From: Candidatus Gastranaerophilales bacterium
GTDB taxonomy: Bacteria > Cyanobacteriota > Vampirovibrionia > Gastranaerophilales > Gastranaerophilaceae
Assembly (NCBI GenBank): GCA_944323735.1
Contig: CALUTO010000021.1
Span: 1-35,328 of the forward strand
Direction: 5' to 3'
Length of the DNA stretch: 35,328 bases
The notes below the pieces were generated by a model, which saw nothing but the letters and a program-made list of their open reading frames with translations, had not been told where the DNA came from and made no database searches. This document shows positions 16,349-23,676 of the stretch, in pieces. The translations under genes were made by a program, and so were the position numbers. Within the stretch, counting starts at the first letter, position 1, and each line of letters opens with the position of its first letter.

Positions 16349-16608
16349 TTTTACCACCCTTAAAAGCCTGTCAGTGTCTATGTTTCAGGCATAATTTTTT
16401 TGGATTTTTTTTCATATATAACAAGAATACTATTATATACTATAGTCTATTAATTCTTGTTATATTCTTGTTTACAAGAAAAACAAATTTTCGCAAAAGC
16501 CTTGGCACAAAAAGGCTAAGCTAGAAAAATGATGAATATTATTGAAAAAAACTTGTAAATTATTCCGGTCTTTGTGCTTGTCTGATAAGGGTTTTGAGGG
16601 TGGTAAAA
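16349..16608. repeat. 260-bp unit bounded by imperfect 26-base inverted repeats
   Basis: The left end, TTTTACCACCCTTAAAAGCC (16349-16368), and the complement of the right end (TTTTACCACCCTCAAAACCC) match at 18 of 20 positions; both then reach TCAG. The interior has no coding capacity. It could be a MITE-like remnant, but no target-site duplication is visible, or a long-range stem of an untranslated RNA. Confidence 0.45.
16417..16480. promoter_or_regulatory. cluster of TTCTTGT/ACAAGAA inverted repeats
   Basis: Perfect 12-base arms TATAACAAGAAT (16417-16428) and ATTCTTGTTATA (16453-16464) have a 24-base A+T spacer. The perfect palindrome TTCTTGT-TT-ACAAGAA (16465-16480) follows directly. Four copies of one half-site in 60 bases suggest a binding array for a dimeric regulator. 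Which gene it would control is unclear; the closest starts are over 250 bases away. Confidence 0.45.
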
Positions 16609-16630
16609 ATTTTGCAAAAAAAACAAAAAA

Positions 16631-16659
16631 AATTATTAATATAAACGATATTAATAATT
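16631..16659. repeat. perfect 12-base palindrome AATTATTAATAT-N5-ATATTAATAATT
   Basis: Perfect arms at 16631-16642 and 16648-16659 around AAACG. It may be an A+T cruciform or a protein site. It lies between the 260-bp unit and the terminator of the coiled-coil gene. Confidence 0.4.
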
Positions 16660-16716
16660 CACAAATAATGAGGGCTGCGGCAGTTAATATTCTGCATTTT
16701 AGCAGTTATTAAGCGT

Positions 16717-16748
16717 AAAAAAGAGAAGGAAGCAGCTGCTTCCTTCTC
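16717..16748 (-). terminator. strong intrinsic terminator of the 16755-17099 gene
   Basis: The perfect 26-base palindrome GAGAAGGAAGCAG / CTGCTTCCTTCTC (16723-16748) is followed on the minus strand by TTTTTTACG. It lies six bases after the stop codon. Confidence 0.9.
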
Positions 16749-16754
16749 CTGTTA

Positions 16755-17099
16755 TTAGAATTTAAAAGAATCTTTCAGATTTTGTATGCTTTCTTTTCTG
16801 GCTTCCTGTCTTTTTTTGGCCTCACGCTGCTGTTTTTTAATTGCAGCTTCTCTTGCTTCCTGTCTTTTTTTGATTTCTTCCTGTTGTTTTTTTCTTGCTT
16901 CTTCTCTTTGTTTTTGTGCTTCCTTAATTTTTGCTTTGTTTTCTTCGTTTTTCTTGGTAATTGCATCAATTTTGTTCAGGACTTTTTCTTCCCGTGCCTG
17001 TCTTTTTTTTGCATATTCTTCATAAGAAGTGGCTGCATAAGAAACAGTAGCCGAGAAAATAAATGCTGAAGCGAGCAATAGTGCTGAAAGTTTTTTCAT
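16755..17099 (-). CDS. exported Lys/Glu/Arg-rich coiled-coil protein, 114 aa
   Basis: The product is unrecognised. A clear signal peptide (MKKLSALLLASAFIFSATVSYA, cleaved after AYA or nearby) is followed by about 90 residues of uninterrupted charged helix with repeating KKRQEAREAA and KKQQEEIKKRQ segments. It should form a long periplasmic coiled coil. GGAG stands nine bases before the ATG. It lies 17 bases downstream of the response-regulator gene and ends at a very strong terminator, so it is the last gene of the HtrA-like / response-regulator operon. It could be an envelope-stress periplasmic helper of the Spy type by analogy, but no Spy motif is present. The repetitive codons make homology searches unreliable. 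Confidence 0.75.
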   Translation of the reverse strand: MKKLSALLLASAFIFSATVSYAATSYEEYAKKRQAREEKVLNKIDAITKKNEENKAKIKEAQKQREEARKKQQEEIKKRQEAREAAIKKQQREAKKRQEARKESIQNLKDSFKF

Positions 17100-17116
17100 G
17101 GTTTTCTCCTTTTCTC

Positions 17117-17842
17117 TTATTTTAGCGGGCCGGTTTTCTCTTTTCCGCAGGGAAGGAGTCTGTATCCGCCGCCGTATATAGTTTCTATGTATTCTTTATT
17201 ATTAGATATTTTTTTTATTTTTGTTCTTAAATGTCTTATATGCACCCTTATTGTTTCAACATCATCATTAGGGGAATAGCCCCATATTTCCTGTAAAAAC
17301 TTTGATGATGATACCATATTTTCATGGTTTTGTACAAGCAGGTTTAAAATATCGTATTCAATCGGCGTGAGTTTTGCTGTTTTTTCGCCGATTTTAACAG
17401 AATAAGTCTCTGGAATAAGGGTAATATCACCAACTGTGAGGATTTCTTTTGTTGCCAGAGATTCAGGTATTGAGTGATTTCTTTTGAGAAGAGCACGGAC
17501 TCTTACACGCAGCTCCTCCATTTCAAACGGTTTGACAAGGTAGTCATCGACACCAATGTCGAACCCTTTTACTTTATCTCCGACCATGCCGAGTGCTGTC
17601 AGCATTAGAATAGGGAGGCTTTTGGTATCCGGATTTTCCCTGATGCGTTTTGCTACAGTATAGCCGTCAACCTCCGGCATCATGACATCAAGAATGACCA
17701 GATCAGGTTTTTCCTGCTTTACCAGAGCAAAACCCTTAATGCCGTCCGATGCGGTTATTACGTCGTATCCGAACAGTTGTAAATTTATTTTTATAAGTTC
17801 ATTAATTGCTGCGTCATCGTCTATTACAAGTATTTTATTCAT
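17117..17842 (-). CDS. OmpR/PhoB-family response regulator (RpaB-like), 241 aa
   Basis: Two-component transcription factor. The receiver domain occupies residues 1-120, with acidic D9/D10, phospho-acceptor D52 in LVILDVMMPE, T82, and K104 in YLVKPF. The winged-helix DNA-binding domain at ~140-235 reads LTPIEYDILNLLV, RVHIRHLRTKIKK and IYGGGYRL. The ATG at 17842 is chosen because it has GGAG seven bases upstream; the longer frame from 17875 runs into the preceding gene. The first eight bases (ATGAATAA) overlap the stop of the HtrA-like gene, so translation is coupled. No histidine kinase is encoded nearby, so the signal partner is orphan or elsewhere. Overall it resembles the cyanobacterial RpaB type, judged by eye. 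Confidence 0.9.
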   Translation of the reverse strand: MNKILVIDDDAAINELIKINLQLFGYDVITASDGIKGFALVKQEKPDLVILDVMMPEVDGYTVAKRIRENPDTKSLPILMLTALGMVGDKVKGFDIGVDDYLVKPFEMEELRVRVRALLKRNHSIPESLATKEILTVGDITLIPETYSVKIGEKTAKLTPIEYDILNLLVQNHENMVSSSKFLQEIWGYSPNDDVETIRVHIRHLRTKIKKISNNKEYIETIYGGGYRLLPCGKEKTGPLK

Positions 17843-18908
17843 ATTTTTCTCCAAGCTTGAGAGGAAGTTTAACAATATTTTTCATTCCAGATCTAAACAA
17901 TCCGAAGGTAATTATGTCGCCGGTGAATTTGCTGTTTATATAGTAGAAAAGCTCATCTGCTGTTTCAAATACAAGATTATCAATCGTAACTATAATATCA
18001 CCCTGCAGACCGTATGTATATCCTGTTTTTAAAAGTCCTATTCCCTTCCTGAAACCTGCGTTGCTTGCCGGAGAATTATTTTTTATCTTCTCTATAACAT
18101 AGCAGTATTCATTCGGAAGTTGAAGCTTTTCTACCATAAATTTTCTTTTCAACGGCACTATTTTTTTTATACCGCTGTATGGTTCTCTTTTACGTCCGTA
18201 CAGTTTTAGTTCATTCATTGCTTTTATCATTGTATTCACGGGCATAACATAAATTTTACCCGTGTAATCCTTGTTTTTCTTTTCAAAACTCATTGCCATA
18301 CCGACCATTTCACCTTTTTGATTTAAAACAGGCGCACCTGAATTTTCATACTTCAGACTGCCATCTGTTTCTATCAAACCAAAATAAGACTCTTCCTTGT
18401 CTATTTTAATTCTTTTACCGGTCTCTATTATTTTAACGAATTTCAAGTCATTATTGTTCATTTTTTCTGGAAGAATTATAAGTTTTTCATTTTTTTCCGG
18501 AATATTTGCCACTTTTAGAGTCAGATATTCAGTCCTTCTTCCATAAAATGCTGGCACTCTGAGCAGCGCAAGATTGTGATAATAATCAATACCGATTAAT
18601 TTTGCGTTAAACCTTCCGCCTGTTCGTGTTTTTATTTTTATATCTTTTGTTCCGTCGACAGTTTCAGCAGGCACGAGCACATATCCGCCGTTCATCACCT
18701 GTATACCGTACGATGTCAGCTCGCATTCTGTTTCTACACTAACAACGTATTTTTCATAACTTTTATAAAAATTTTTCGCTGATGTTGATTGTGTTTTATT
18801 AATTTTTTCTGCGCTTTTTATTGTATTTTTAGCGACAGCGAATGCTTTATCACAAATTAAATTTGATATTGTAAAAAAAGTTAACAATAATAATATTGTT
18901 CTTTTCAT
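17835..18908 (-). CDS. HtrA/DegP-like pseudoprotease with PDZ domain, exported, 357 aa
   Basis: A signal peptide (residues 1-24, ending KAFA) precedes a trypsin-like S1C fold and one PDZ domain (about 260-350, SPASNAGFRKGIGLL, QGDIIVTIDN). The catalytic triad is degraded. Where HtrA has His, GYVLVPAETVDG has Glu82; where it has Asp, HNLALLRV has Asn112. The Ser remains (S190, ENSGAPVLN). Proteolysis is therefore unlikely and a binding or sensing role is more plausible. The length is close to single-PDZ HtrA proteins. GGGG lies about 8 bases before the ATG. Its stop overlaps the response-regulator start by eight bases, suggesting a periplasmic sensor or chaperone made together with its regulator; that link is inference. 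Confidence 0.8.
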   Translation of the reverse strand: MKRTILLLLTFFTISNLICDKAFAVAKNTIKSAEKINKTQSTSAKNFYKSYEKYVVSVETECELTSYGIQVMNGGYVLVPAETVDGTKDIKIKTRTGGRFNAKLIGIDYYHNLALLRVPAFYGRRTEYLTLKVANIPEKNEKLIILPEKMNNNDLKFVKIIETGKRIKIDKEESYFGLIETDGSLKYENSGAPVLNQKGEMVGMAMSFEKKNKDYTGKIYVMPVNTMIKAMNELKLYGRKREPYSGIKKIVPLKRKFMVEKLQLPNEYCYVIEKIKNNSPASNAGFRKGIGLLKTGYTYGLQGDIIVTIDNLVFETADELFYYINSKFTGDIITFGLFRSGMKNIVKLPLKLGEKYE

Positions 18909-19011
18909 TATAAACCCCTTTATTTTTCTACATTATAATAAACAAAACAAGATTTTTCATCCATATTTTAAAAAAAAAGAAAAAATTTCGGGCAATTATT
19001 ATTTTTTTTTA

Positions 19012-19032
19012 TTTTTATAGTATTATGTTTTT
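19012..19032 (+). promoter_or_regulatory. 21-bp motif TTTTTATAGTATTATGTTTTT before speH
   Basis: It contains a -10-like TATTAT 50-60 bases before the speH start. The same 21 bases recur exactly at 24565-24585, upstream of the transketolase run in the other orientation. It may be a shared regulatory site or coincidence in A+T-rich DNA. Confidence 0.35.
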
Positions 19033-19091
19033 GATTGTGAAAACTACACTGATAACATGTGAAAGTAAAAAATAGAAAAGGAGCAAACAAA

Positions 19092-19538
19092 TTGGCAAAA
19101 TCAATGACTTTTGAAAATCCCGTAACAGCCTCAAAACCGAAATATCTCGGGCAGCATGTACTGGCGGAGTTTTTTGAATGTGATCCGAATATTCTGAACA
19201 ATTCAGAAAAAATTGAAAAGTTGATGATAGATGCGGCACTGGAGTGCGGCGCAACAATAGTTCAGAAATGCTTTCATATGTTCAGTCCGCACGGTGTAAG
19301 CGGTGTTGTCATCATCGCAGAAAGTCATCTGGCTATCCATACATGGCCGGAACTCGGATATGCTGCTGTTGATTTATTTACATGCGGCGAAAAATGCGAT
19401 CCGAAGGTCGCTTATGAGTTTTTGAAAAAAGCATTTTATTCTAATAAAGCTTCTTTTTCCGAATTAAAAAGAGGCCGGATAGACAATATTACATCAAAAG
19501 TTGAAGAAAGACCTTTTGAAATGATAGAGCAGTATTAA
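19092..19538 (+). CDS. speH: S-adenosylmethionine decarboxylase proenzyme (prokaryotic class 1B)
   Basis: Makes decarboxylated S-adenosylmethionine, the aminopropyl donor for spermidine. It is a pyruvoyl enzyme: the proenzyme self-cleaves between E77 and S78 in AESHLAIHTWPE, and Ser78 becomes the pyruvoyl group. H83 and C98 (FTCGE) fit the conserved processing and catalytic residues. Length is about 148 aa, usual for the SpeH type, versus ~260 for E. coli SpeD. The start is TTG at 19092, eight bases after AAGGAG; the longer GTG frame from 19059 has no ribosome site and begins with an unlikely basic stretch. It stands alone with its own terminator. No spermidine synthase gene is adjacent, so the rest of the pathway is elsewhere or absent. 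Confidence 0.93.
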   Translation: MAKSMTFENPVTASKPKYLGQHVLAEFFECDPNILNNSEKIEKLMIDAALECGATIVQKCFHMFSPHGVSGVVIIAESHLAIHTWPELGYAAVDLFTCGEKCDPKVAYEFLKKAFYSNKASFSELKRGRIDNITSKVEERPFEMIEQY

Positions 19539-19562
19539 TTTATTTAAACTCAATATACTAAA

Positions 19563-19592
19563 AAACAGGTTCATTTGAACCTGTTTTTTTTG
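19563..19592 (+). terminator. intrinsic terminator of speH
   Basis: Ten-base arms AAACAGGTTC (19563-19572) and GAACCTGTTT (19577-19586) with a four-base loop, followed by a T-run. Confidence 0.9.
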
Positions 19593-19631
19593 TTTTCCTA
19601 TCTTAACATCAATTTTTAGTGTAAAAGCAAA

Positions 19632-20303
19632 TTAATACCAATCAAGATTACTTTCTCTAATCATTTTTGCAGAACATCCCCAGCCGCTGGACGCATTTTC
19701 CGTGCAGTCAATTTCTGTTGCATCTTCACCGCCGCCGCAGGGGTAAACTCCGTCAGCCCTGATTTGGAAGCAAACAAGGTCTACACCAATTGTGTTTGGC
19801 TCGTCAGAACCGTTTGTATCAACACGGAACACACCGCAGGTGTTTTTTATGTAATTTCCTTCCGACCCCGAACATTTACGGGTTTGTCTGTTATAAGTTC
19901 CGACTTTTTCATATATCCAGACCATACCATCTGCTGTTGCAAAGGTGTATGTAGACCCGCCGTTATAGTTTGAGCCGGTTGAACCGCCGAGAGTATATGT
20001 CTGATAATCAGCTTTGAAACAACCGCCGCCCTTCTGACAGTTTTGTACAGTGTTCATTTTATTTGCGTACATATCTCCGATAGCCGTGTCACTGCTCCAT
20101 CTCCAGAATTGGAGCGGGCCGTTTTCTGTTTCAAGAAGAGTTGTTGTCTGGGCAATTGTTGCATATGCTTTTTGTGCGCCTGCAAGAAATTCTTTAGAGT
20201 CAGTACTCTTCTTAAGCGTTGGAATAGTCAACGCAGCAATAATCCCGATAATTGTCATCGATAACAGAACTTCTGCCAGGGTAAATGCTAATATCTTTTT
20301 CAA
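19632..20303 (-). CDS. type IV pilin-like prepilin, 223 aa
   Basis: Pseudopilin or pilin exported by a type IV pilus or type II secretion-like machine. The N-terminus MKKILA-FTLAEVLLSMTI is a prepilin signal: cleavage after Ala6, then the Phe and conserved Glu5 of the mature protein, and a hydrophobic helix to about residue 30. The mature part is Cys- and Gly-rich (CQKGGGCFKADYQ, GGSTGSNYNGGSTYTF, CGVFRVDTNGSDEPN, DGVYPCGGG), so several disulfides are likely. The start is TTG at 20303 with AAGG five to six bases upstream. It is the last gene of the run that includes ftsEX and the HDOD gene, 27 bases behind the latter. No pilus assembly genes lie nearby. Surface display or minor-pilin function is inference. 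Confidence 0.88.
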   Translation of the reverse strand: MKKILAFTLAEVLLSMTIIGIIAALTIPTLKKSTDSKEFLAGAQKAYATIAQTTTLLETENGPLQFWRWSSDTAIGDMYANKMNTVQNCQKGGGCFKADYQTYTLGGSTGSNYNGGSTYTFATADGMVWIYEKVGTYNRQTRKCSGSEGNYIKNTCGVFRVDTNGSDEPNTIGVDLVCFQIRADGVYPCGGGEDATEIDCTENASSGWGCSAKMIRESNLDWY

Positions 20304-20330
20304 ATCAGCCTTCTTTCTCTGTAATACTAA

Positions 20331-21134
20331 TTAAGCTTTTAGTGACATAAACAATGCATTTGTTTTTTCATCAATTGCATCTTTAAATTCGTTAAGTCTC
20401 TCCATTGTTATTCCGAAATTTTCGAGTATTTCCGGATCAATTTCAGGTATTTCCGGTGTATCCTGCGCCATCTGGTCGCCTATATGTGTCAGGCAGCTGA
20501 CTTTTGGCATGGAAGAAGCAAGCGGATCGTGGTGATACTTGATACAGTTTGCAAGCAAAACTGAAAGTTTCCATTTTTTTGCAAGCTGAAAACCTAAATC
20601 AGCATGATTTACCCCGAAAGCCTCTTCTTCTGCTTCAATAATATCAGCTCCGTTTTGTACATCAAATTTAACCTTTTGATAAGTCATTGTATCAAAAATA
20701 TTTAGTACAATTTTGCCGATATCGTGCAAAAAGCCTATTGTGAACGCATCACCAGCGTCTGCGGCATCTGTTTCAGAAGCTATGTGCTCGCACGCAACTC
20801 CTGTTTTCAGTGCATGTTTCCACAACTCTTTGCCGCCCTGAGAGGTAAGCATCGGCTTCATTGCTACCGCTATAATTATATTTCTTGTCTGGTTCATGCC
20901 AAGGAGTGCAAGTGCTTTGTTTATAGATGTAATCTCCTGTGCAAACCCGTAATAGGCGGAATTTACCAGTTTAAGAACCTGTGAGGTAAGTGCCTGGTCA
21001 TATGCCATAATTTCACCGAGTTCTTTTGTACCTGATGAATCATTTTTAATTATACCAAGTGCTTTTACTATTACTGTCGGCATAGCCGGCAGATCTTTCA
21101 TTGTTTCGATTAGTTCTAATGCATTTTTAGCCAT
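20331..21134 (-). CDS. HDOD-domain protein, 267 aa
   Basis: HDOD proteins resemble HD phosphohydrolases and often regulate motility, c-di-GMP or stress signalling. Motifs are LPAMPTVIVKAL, the DQALTSQVLKLVNSAYYG helix, FLHDIGKIVL (a remaining HD pair) and KYHHDPLASS. The domain fills about residues 10-215, leaving a ~50-residue acidic tail. Only part of the HD metal-binding set is obvious, as is usual for the family. It begins three bases after the ftsX stop codon (TAA-ATT-ATG), so it is translationally linked to ftsEX, which is unusual company. The pilin gene follows at 27 bases, which would suit a regulator of surface motility. Partner and ligand cannot be read from sequence. Confidence 0.85.
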   Translation of the reverse strand: MAKNALELIETMKDLPAMPTVIVKALGIIKNDSSGTKELGEIMAYDQALTSQVLKLVNSAYYGFAQEITSINKALALLGMNQTRNIIIAVAMKPMLTSQGGKELWKHALKTGVACEHIASETDAADAGDAFTIGFLHDIGKIVLNIFDTMTYQKVKFDVQNGADIIEAEEEAFGVNHADLGFQLAKKWKLSVLLANCIKYHHDPLASSMPKVSCLTHIGDQMAQDTPEIPEIDPEILENFGITMERLNEFKDAIDEKTNALFMSLKA

Positions 21135-21137
21135 AAT

Positions 21138-22046
21138 TTATACCTGTAAGTGTTTCTTTATTGATAAAAAGCTTCCGCCTGCTCCAAAGCCGACTGCCAG
21201 TATAAACATGGCGAGGATGACCGCATTATTAGCCAGAAGCGGGCTGGGGACGACGAAAAATTCGTGCACACGTAAAAGCCCGTTATTAACGGTATTCATC
21301 GGCAAAAGAGCTATGAGCGCACCTGTAAATCCATATATTGCACCCTGCAATATAAGAGGTATTTTGATATACCAGTTACTCACGCCCATAAGCCTCATAA
21401 TTTCTATCTCTTCTTTTCGTGATTGTATAACTAATTGTATTGTATTATTAATTATCGTAATTGTCAAAATTGCAACCAGTATAACAACTACAAGCGTAAC
21501 TGTATGCACAACATTGTTGAACATCTGCATTTTCTTTGCGATATCCTGTGCGTATGTCATATCCTCAACAGAGTCATATTTTTTTATTACCCCGAACACA
21601 CTTTCAATATTTTCCGGTTTATCAACTTTTACATGAAGCGTATCCGGAAGCGGATTTGAAAAATCAGGAACATCTATTTCTCTTTTTAAATCATTCCAGG
21701 ATTTTTCCTTCGGGATAATTTTTACACGCTCAACGTGCTCAATGGTTTTTATTTTTTCAGAAATTTCTTCCGGCTTTGCACTGTCTTTCAGATACACTGA
21801 GATTTCCAGAACATTGCCGAGCTCGGTGACAAAGGAGTTCAAAGACATTGTTGTTCTAAAAAGTGCGCCGAATATAGTCAGGATTGCAGCCATTGTGGTC
21901 ACAATAGCCAGATTTATCCATCCTGTTCTTTTTATTCCGTTGATAGTTTCAAGACCTATACGGTAAATAATTCTCAATTCCCTGAGCCAGTCTTTTGGTA
22001 TACGGGATTTAACCTGCTTTTTTATTCTGCTTTTAGTATCACTCAT
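21138..22046 (-). CDS. ftsX: cell-division ABC transporter permease FtsX
   Basis: Membrane partner of FtsE; couples the divisome to periplasmic peptidoglycan hydrolases. Four membrane segments are seen: LAIVTTMAAILTIFGALF, then an extracytoplasmic domain containing VYLKDSAKPEEISEKI, then VVHTVTLVVVILVAILT, IPLILQGAIYGFTGALIALL and ILAMFILAVGFGAG. The cytoplasmic coupling helix EEIEIMRLMGVSNWYIK is characteristic. The length (302 aa) is normal. The ATG at 22046 overlaps the ftsE stop (TGA at 22041-22039) by eight bases; an upstream ATG 14 codons earlier lies inside ftsE and is rejected. It is followed within three bases by the HDOD gene. The pair may activate the local lytic machinery, but no EnvC-type partner is nearby. 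Confidence 0.93.
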   Translation of the reverse strand: MSDTKSRIKKQVKSRIPKDWLRELRIIYRIGLETINGIKRTGWINLAIVTTMAAILTIFGALFRTTMSLNSFVTELGNVLEISVYLKDSAKPEEISEKIKTIEHVERVKIIPKEKSWNDLKREIDVPDFSNPLPDTLHVKVDKPENIESVFGVIKKYDSVEDMTYAQDIAKKMQMFNNVVHTVTLVVVILVAILTITIINNTIQLVIQSRKEEIEIMRLMGVSNWYIKIPLILQGAIYGFTGALIALLPMNTVNNGLLRVHEFFVVPSPLLANNAVILAMFILAVGFGAGGSFLSIKKHLQV

Positions 22047-22713
22047 AGGTACCTGCTTGTACATCTCTAATAATTTGGCCGTTATCAAGGGTCAAAACTC
22101 TTTTTCTGAAATAATCAACCATTGCATGGTCATGCGTAGACACAAGAACTGTTATGCCCTTTTCGTTTATCTGCTCGAGAATTTGCATAATTTCCATAGA
22201 GTTTTTCGGGTCAAGGTTTCCTGTAGGCTCGTCTGCAATAAGAAGCGGCGGCCCGTTTACTATCGCACGTGCAATACTGACTCTTTGCTGTTCGCCTCCG
22301 GACAGCTCCGAGGGTTTAGCTTTCATTTTATTTACCAGCCCGACCACCTTCAGTGCACCTGTCACCCTTGCCTCAATCTCTTTCGAGCTCATTCCGAGAG
22401 TCCTTATGACATAAGCGCAGTTGTCATATACGCTCTGGTTTGTCAAAAGCTTATAATCCTGAAAAACTATACCCATGCAGCGTCTCAGGTTTGGGACTTC
22501 TTCGGCATCAAGGTCTGCAATATTTATGTTTCCAATCATTACGCTGCCTGTAGTCGGAACTTCTTCTCTGTAAAGAAGCTTCATCAGTGTTGATTTTCCG
22601 GCACCTGATGCGCCGGTAATAAAAACAAATTCACCGGAGAGAATATCCAGATTTATATTTTTAAGCGCATAGTTATTTTTGTATCGTTTTGTTACACCTC
22701 TAAGCTGTATCAT
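22039..22713 (-). CDS. ftsE: cell-division ABC transporter ATPase FtsE
   Basis: Cytoplasmic ATPase of the FtsEX complex. Visible are Walker A GASGAGKS, Q-loop VFQDYKLL, signature LSGGEQQR, Walker B LLIADEPTGNLD, and the switch His in STHDH. Residue count is 224, standard for FtsE. The start is the ATG at 22713, the only one preceded by AGAGG and giving the usual MIQLRGVTKRY beginning; an upstream ATG in the same frame lies inside the transketolase gene. The ATG shares four bases (ATGA) with the stop of the transketolase C-terminal gene, so the division genes are translationally coupled to a pentose-phosphate enzyme. That linkage is unusual. It overlaps ftsX at its 3' end. Confidence 0.95.
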   Translation of the reverse strand: MIQLRGVTKRYKNNYALKNINLDILSGEFVFITGASGAGKSTLMKLLYREEVPTTGSVMIGNINIADLDAEEVPNLRRCMGIVFQDYKLLTNQSVYDNCAYVIRTLGMSSKEIEARVTGALKVVGLVNKMKAKPSELSGGEQQRVSIARAIVNGPPLLIADEPTGNLDPKNSMEIMQILEQINEKGITVLVSTHDHAMVDYFRKRVLTLDNGQIIRDVQAGTYE

Positions 22714-23660
22714 AAGACCTCTAATATCCTCTCTGCAAGGCACCCGCCCGTAAGTCTGTAGTGCTTCATAAGCTCTCTTTGCTCTCCGCTCTGTCCGAAT
22801 TCATCAGAAATACCTATTCTGGTGACTTTTACCGGATAATTTTCAGACAGTGTTTCACAGACAGCAGAGCCGACTGCGCCTATTATTGAATGATTTTCGA
22901 TTGTAAATACTCTGTTTGTTTTCTTTGCAGATGCAATCAGTGTATCTTTATCAACGGGTTTAACCACAGGCATATGAATGATTTCAACATTTTTGCCTTT
23001 TTCTGAAAGCAAATGCGCACAATCAATTGTCTCGGTCAGTGTTTCGCCGTTCGAGATAAGTGTTGCATCTTTGCCCTCTTTAATCACATAAGCTTTATTT
23101 ACATCGAACTTATACGAATCAGGCGCAAAGATGTCCACCACATTTGTTCTTGCCAGCCTGATATACACAGGGCCGTTGTATTCTGCGGCAAATTTTATTG
23201 CCTCATGCGTTTCCGTGCAGTCAGCAGGCACTATGACAATCATGTTAGGTATAAGTCTCATCAGAGCAACATCTTCAAGAGCCTGATGGCTTGCGCCGTC
23301 TTCTCCCACCGTAATACCGCCGTGGGTCGCAACAATTTTTACATTAAATTTCGGATAACATATTGAATTTCTAATCTGGTCGTATGCTCTTCCTGTTGCA
23401 AACATTGCAAAAGTGGAGACAAAAGGAATTTTGCCCGTTGTTGAGAGACCCGCAGCAGTCGTCATTGCATCCTGTTCTGCAATTCCGGCATTAAAAAATC
23501 TTTCGGGAAACTCTTTCGCAAACATTGCCGTCTGCGTTGAACACGACAAATCTGCATCCAGTACCACTATATTTCTATTTATTCTGCCCAGTTCAACAAG
23601 GGTCCTGCCGTATTCGGCACGAATAGATTTTTTTTCGTTTGATTTAACTTTATTGAGCAT
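22710..23660 (-). CDS. transketolase, C-terminal half
   Basis: Second subunit of a split transketolase, carrying the pyrimidine-binding and C-terminal domains. It contains VVLDADLSCST, ERFFNAGIAEQDAM with the catalytic Glu, GGITVGEDGASHQALED, PNMIVIVPADCTET and the small end domain GISDEFGQSGE. The partner half lies directly upstream. The start is the ATG at 23660 with GGGGA close before it; the ATG at 23693 overlaps the upstream gene and has no site. The stop overlaps ftsE by four bases. With the other half it would transfer two-carbon units between sugar phosphates in the non-oxidative pentose-phosphate pathway. A close relative, the 1-deoxyxylulose-5-phosphate synthase C-terminal half, is less likely because the GEDGASHQ and gene-pair architecture fit transketolase. 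Confidence 0.93.
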   Translation of the reverse strand: MLNKVKSNEKKSIRAEYGRTLVELGRINRNIVVLDADLSCSTQTAMFAKEFPERFFNAGIAEQDAMTTAAGLSTTGKIPFVSTFAMFATGRAYDQIRNSICYPKFNVKIVATHGGITVGEDGASHQALEDVALMRLIPNMIVIVPADCTETHEAIKFAAEYNGPVYIRLARTNVVDIFAPDSYKFDVNKAYVIKEGKDATLISNGETLTETIDCAHLLSEKGKNVEIIHMPVVKPVDKDTLIASAKKTNRVFTIENHSIIGAVGSAVCETLSENYPVKVTRIGISDEFGQSGEQRELMKHYRLTGGCLAERILEVL

Positions 23661-23676
23661 ATTCCCCGTCTTTTCT

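Larger units (their letters stand above)
16160..16754. other. 595-base non-coding region rich in inverted repeats
   Basis: No gene is seen; the only frame, an ATG near 16530, is nine codons long. It holds a terminator at 16723-16748, a 12-bp palindrome at 16631-16659, an imperfect 26-base inverted repeat pair at 16349-16374 / 16582-16608, and a cluster of TTCTTGT/ACAAGAA half-sites at 16417-16480. Two hairpins also occur, GCCTG...CAGGC followed by ATAATTTTTTT near 16365-16400 and AGCCTT...AAGGCT near 16499-16517. The density of structure is far above that of other gaps in the window. Confidence 0.6.

Noticed and set aside
16349-16608. 6S RNA or SRP RNA gene suggested by pairing ends
   Set aside because: The interior is A+T-rich with T-runs and lacks the conserved SRP loops; ends alone are insufficient.
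22710-23660. 1-deoxyxylulose-5-phosphate synthase
   Set aside because: The split architecture with an adjacent N-terminal half and the GEDGASHQ motif fit transketolase better.
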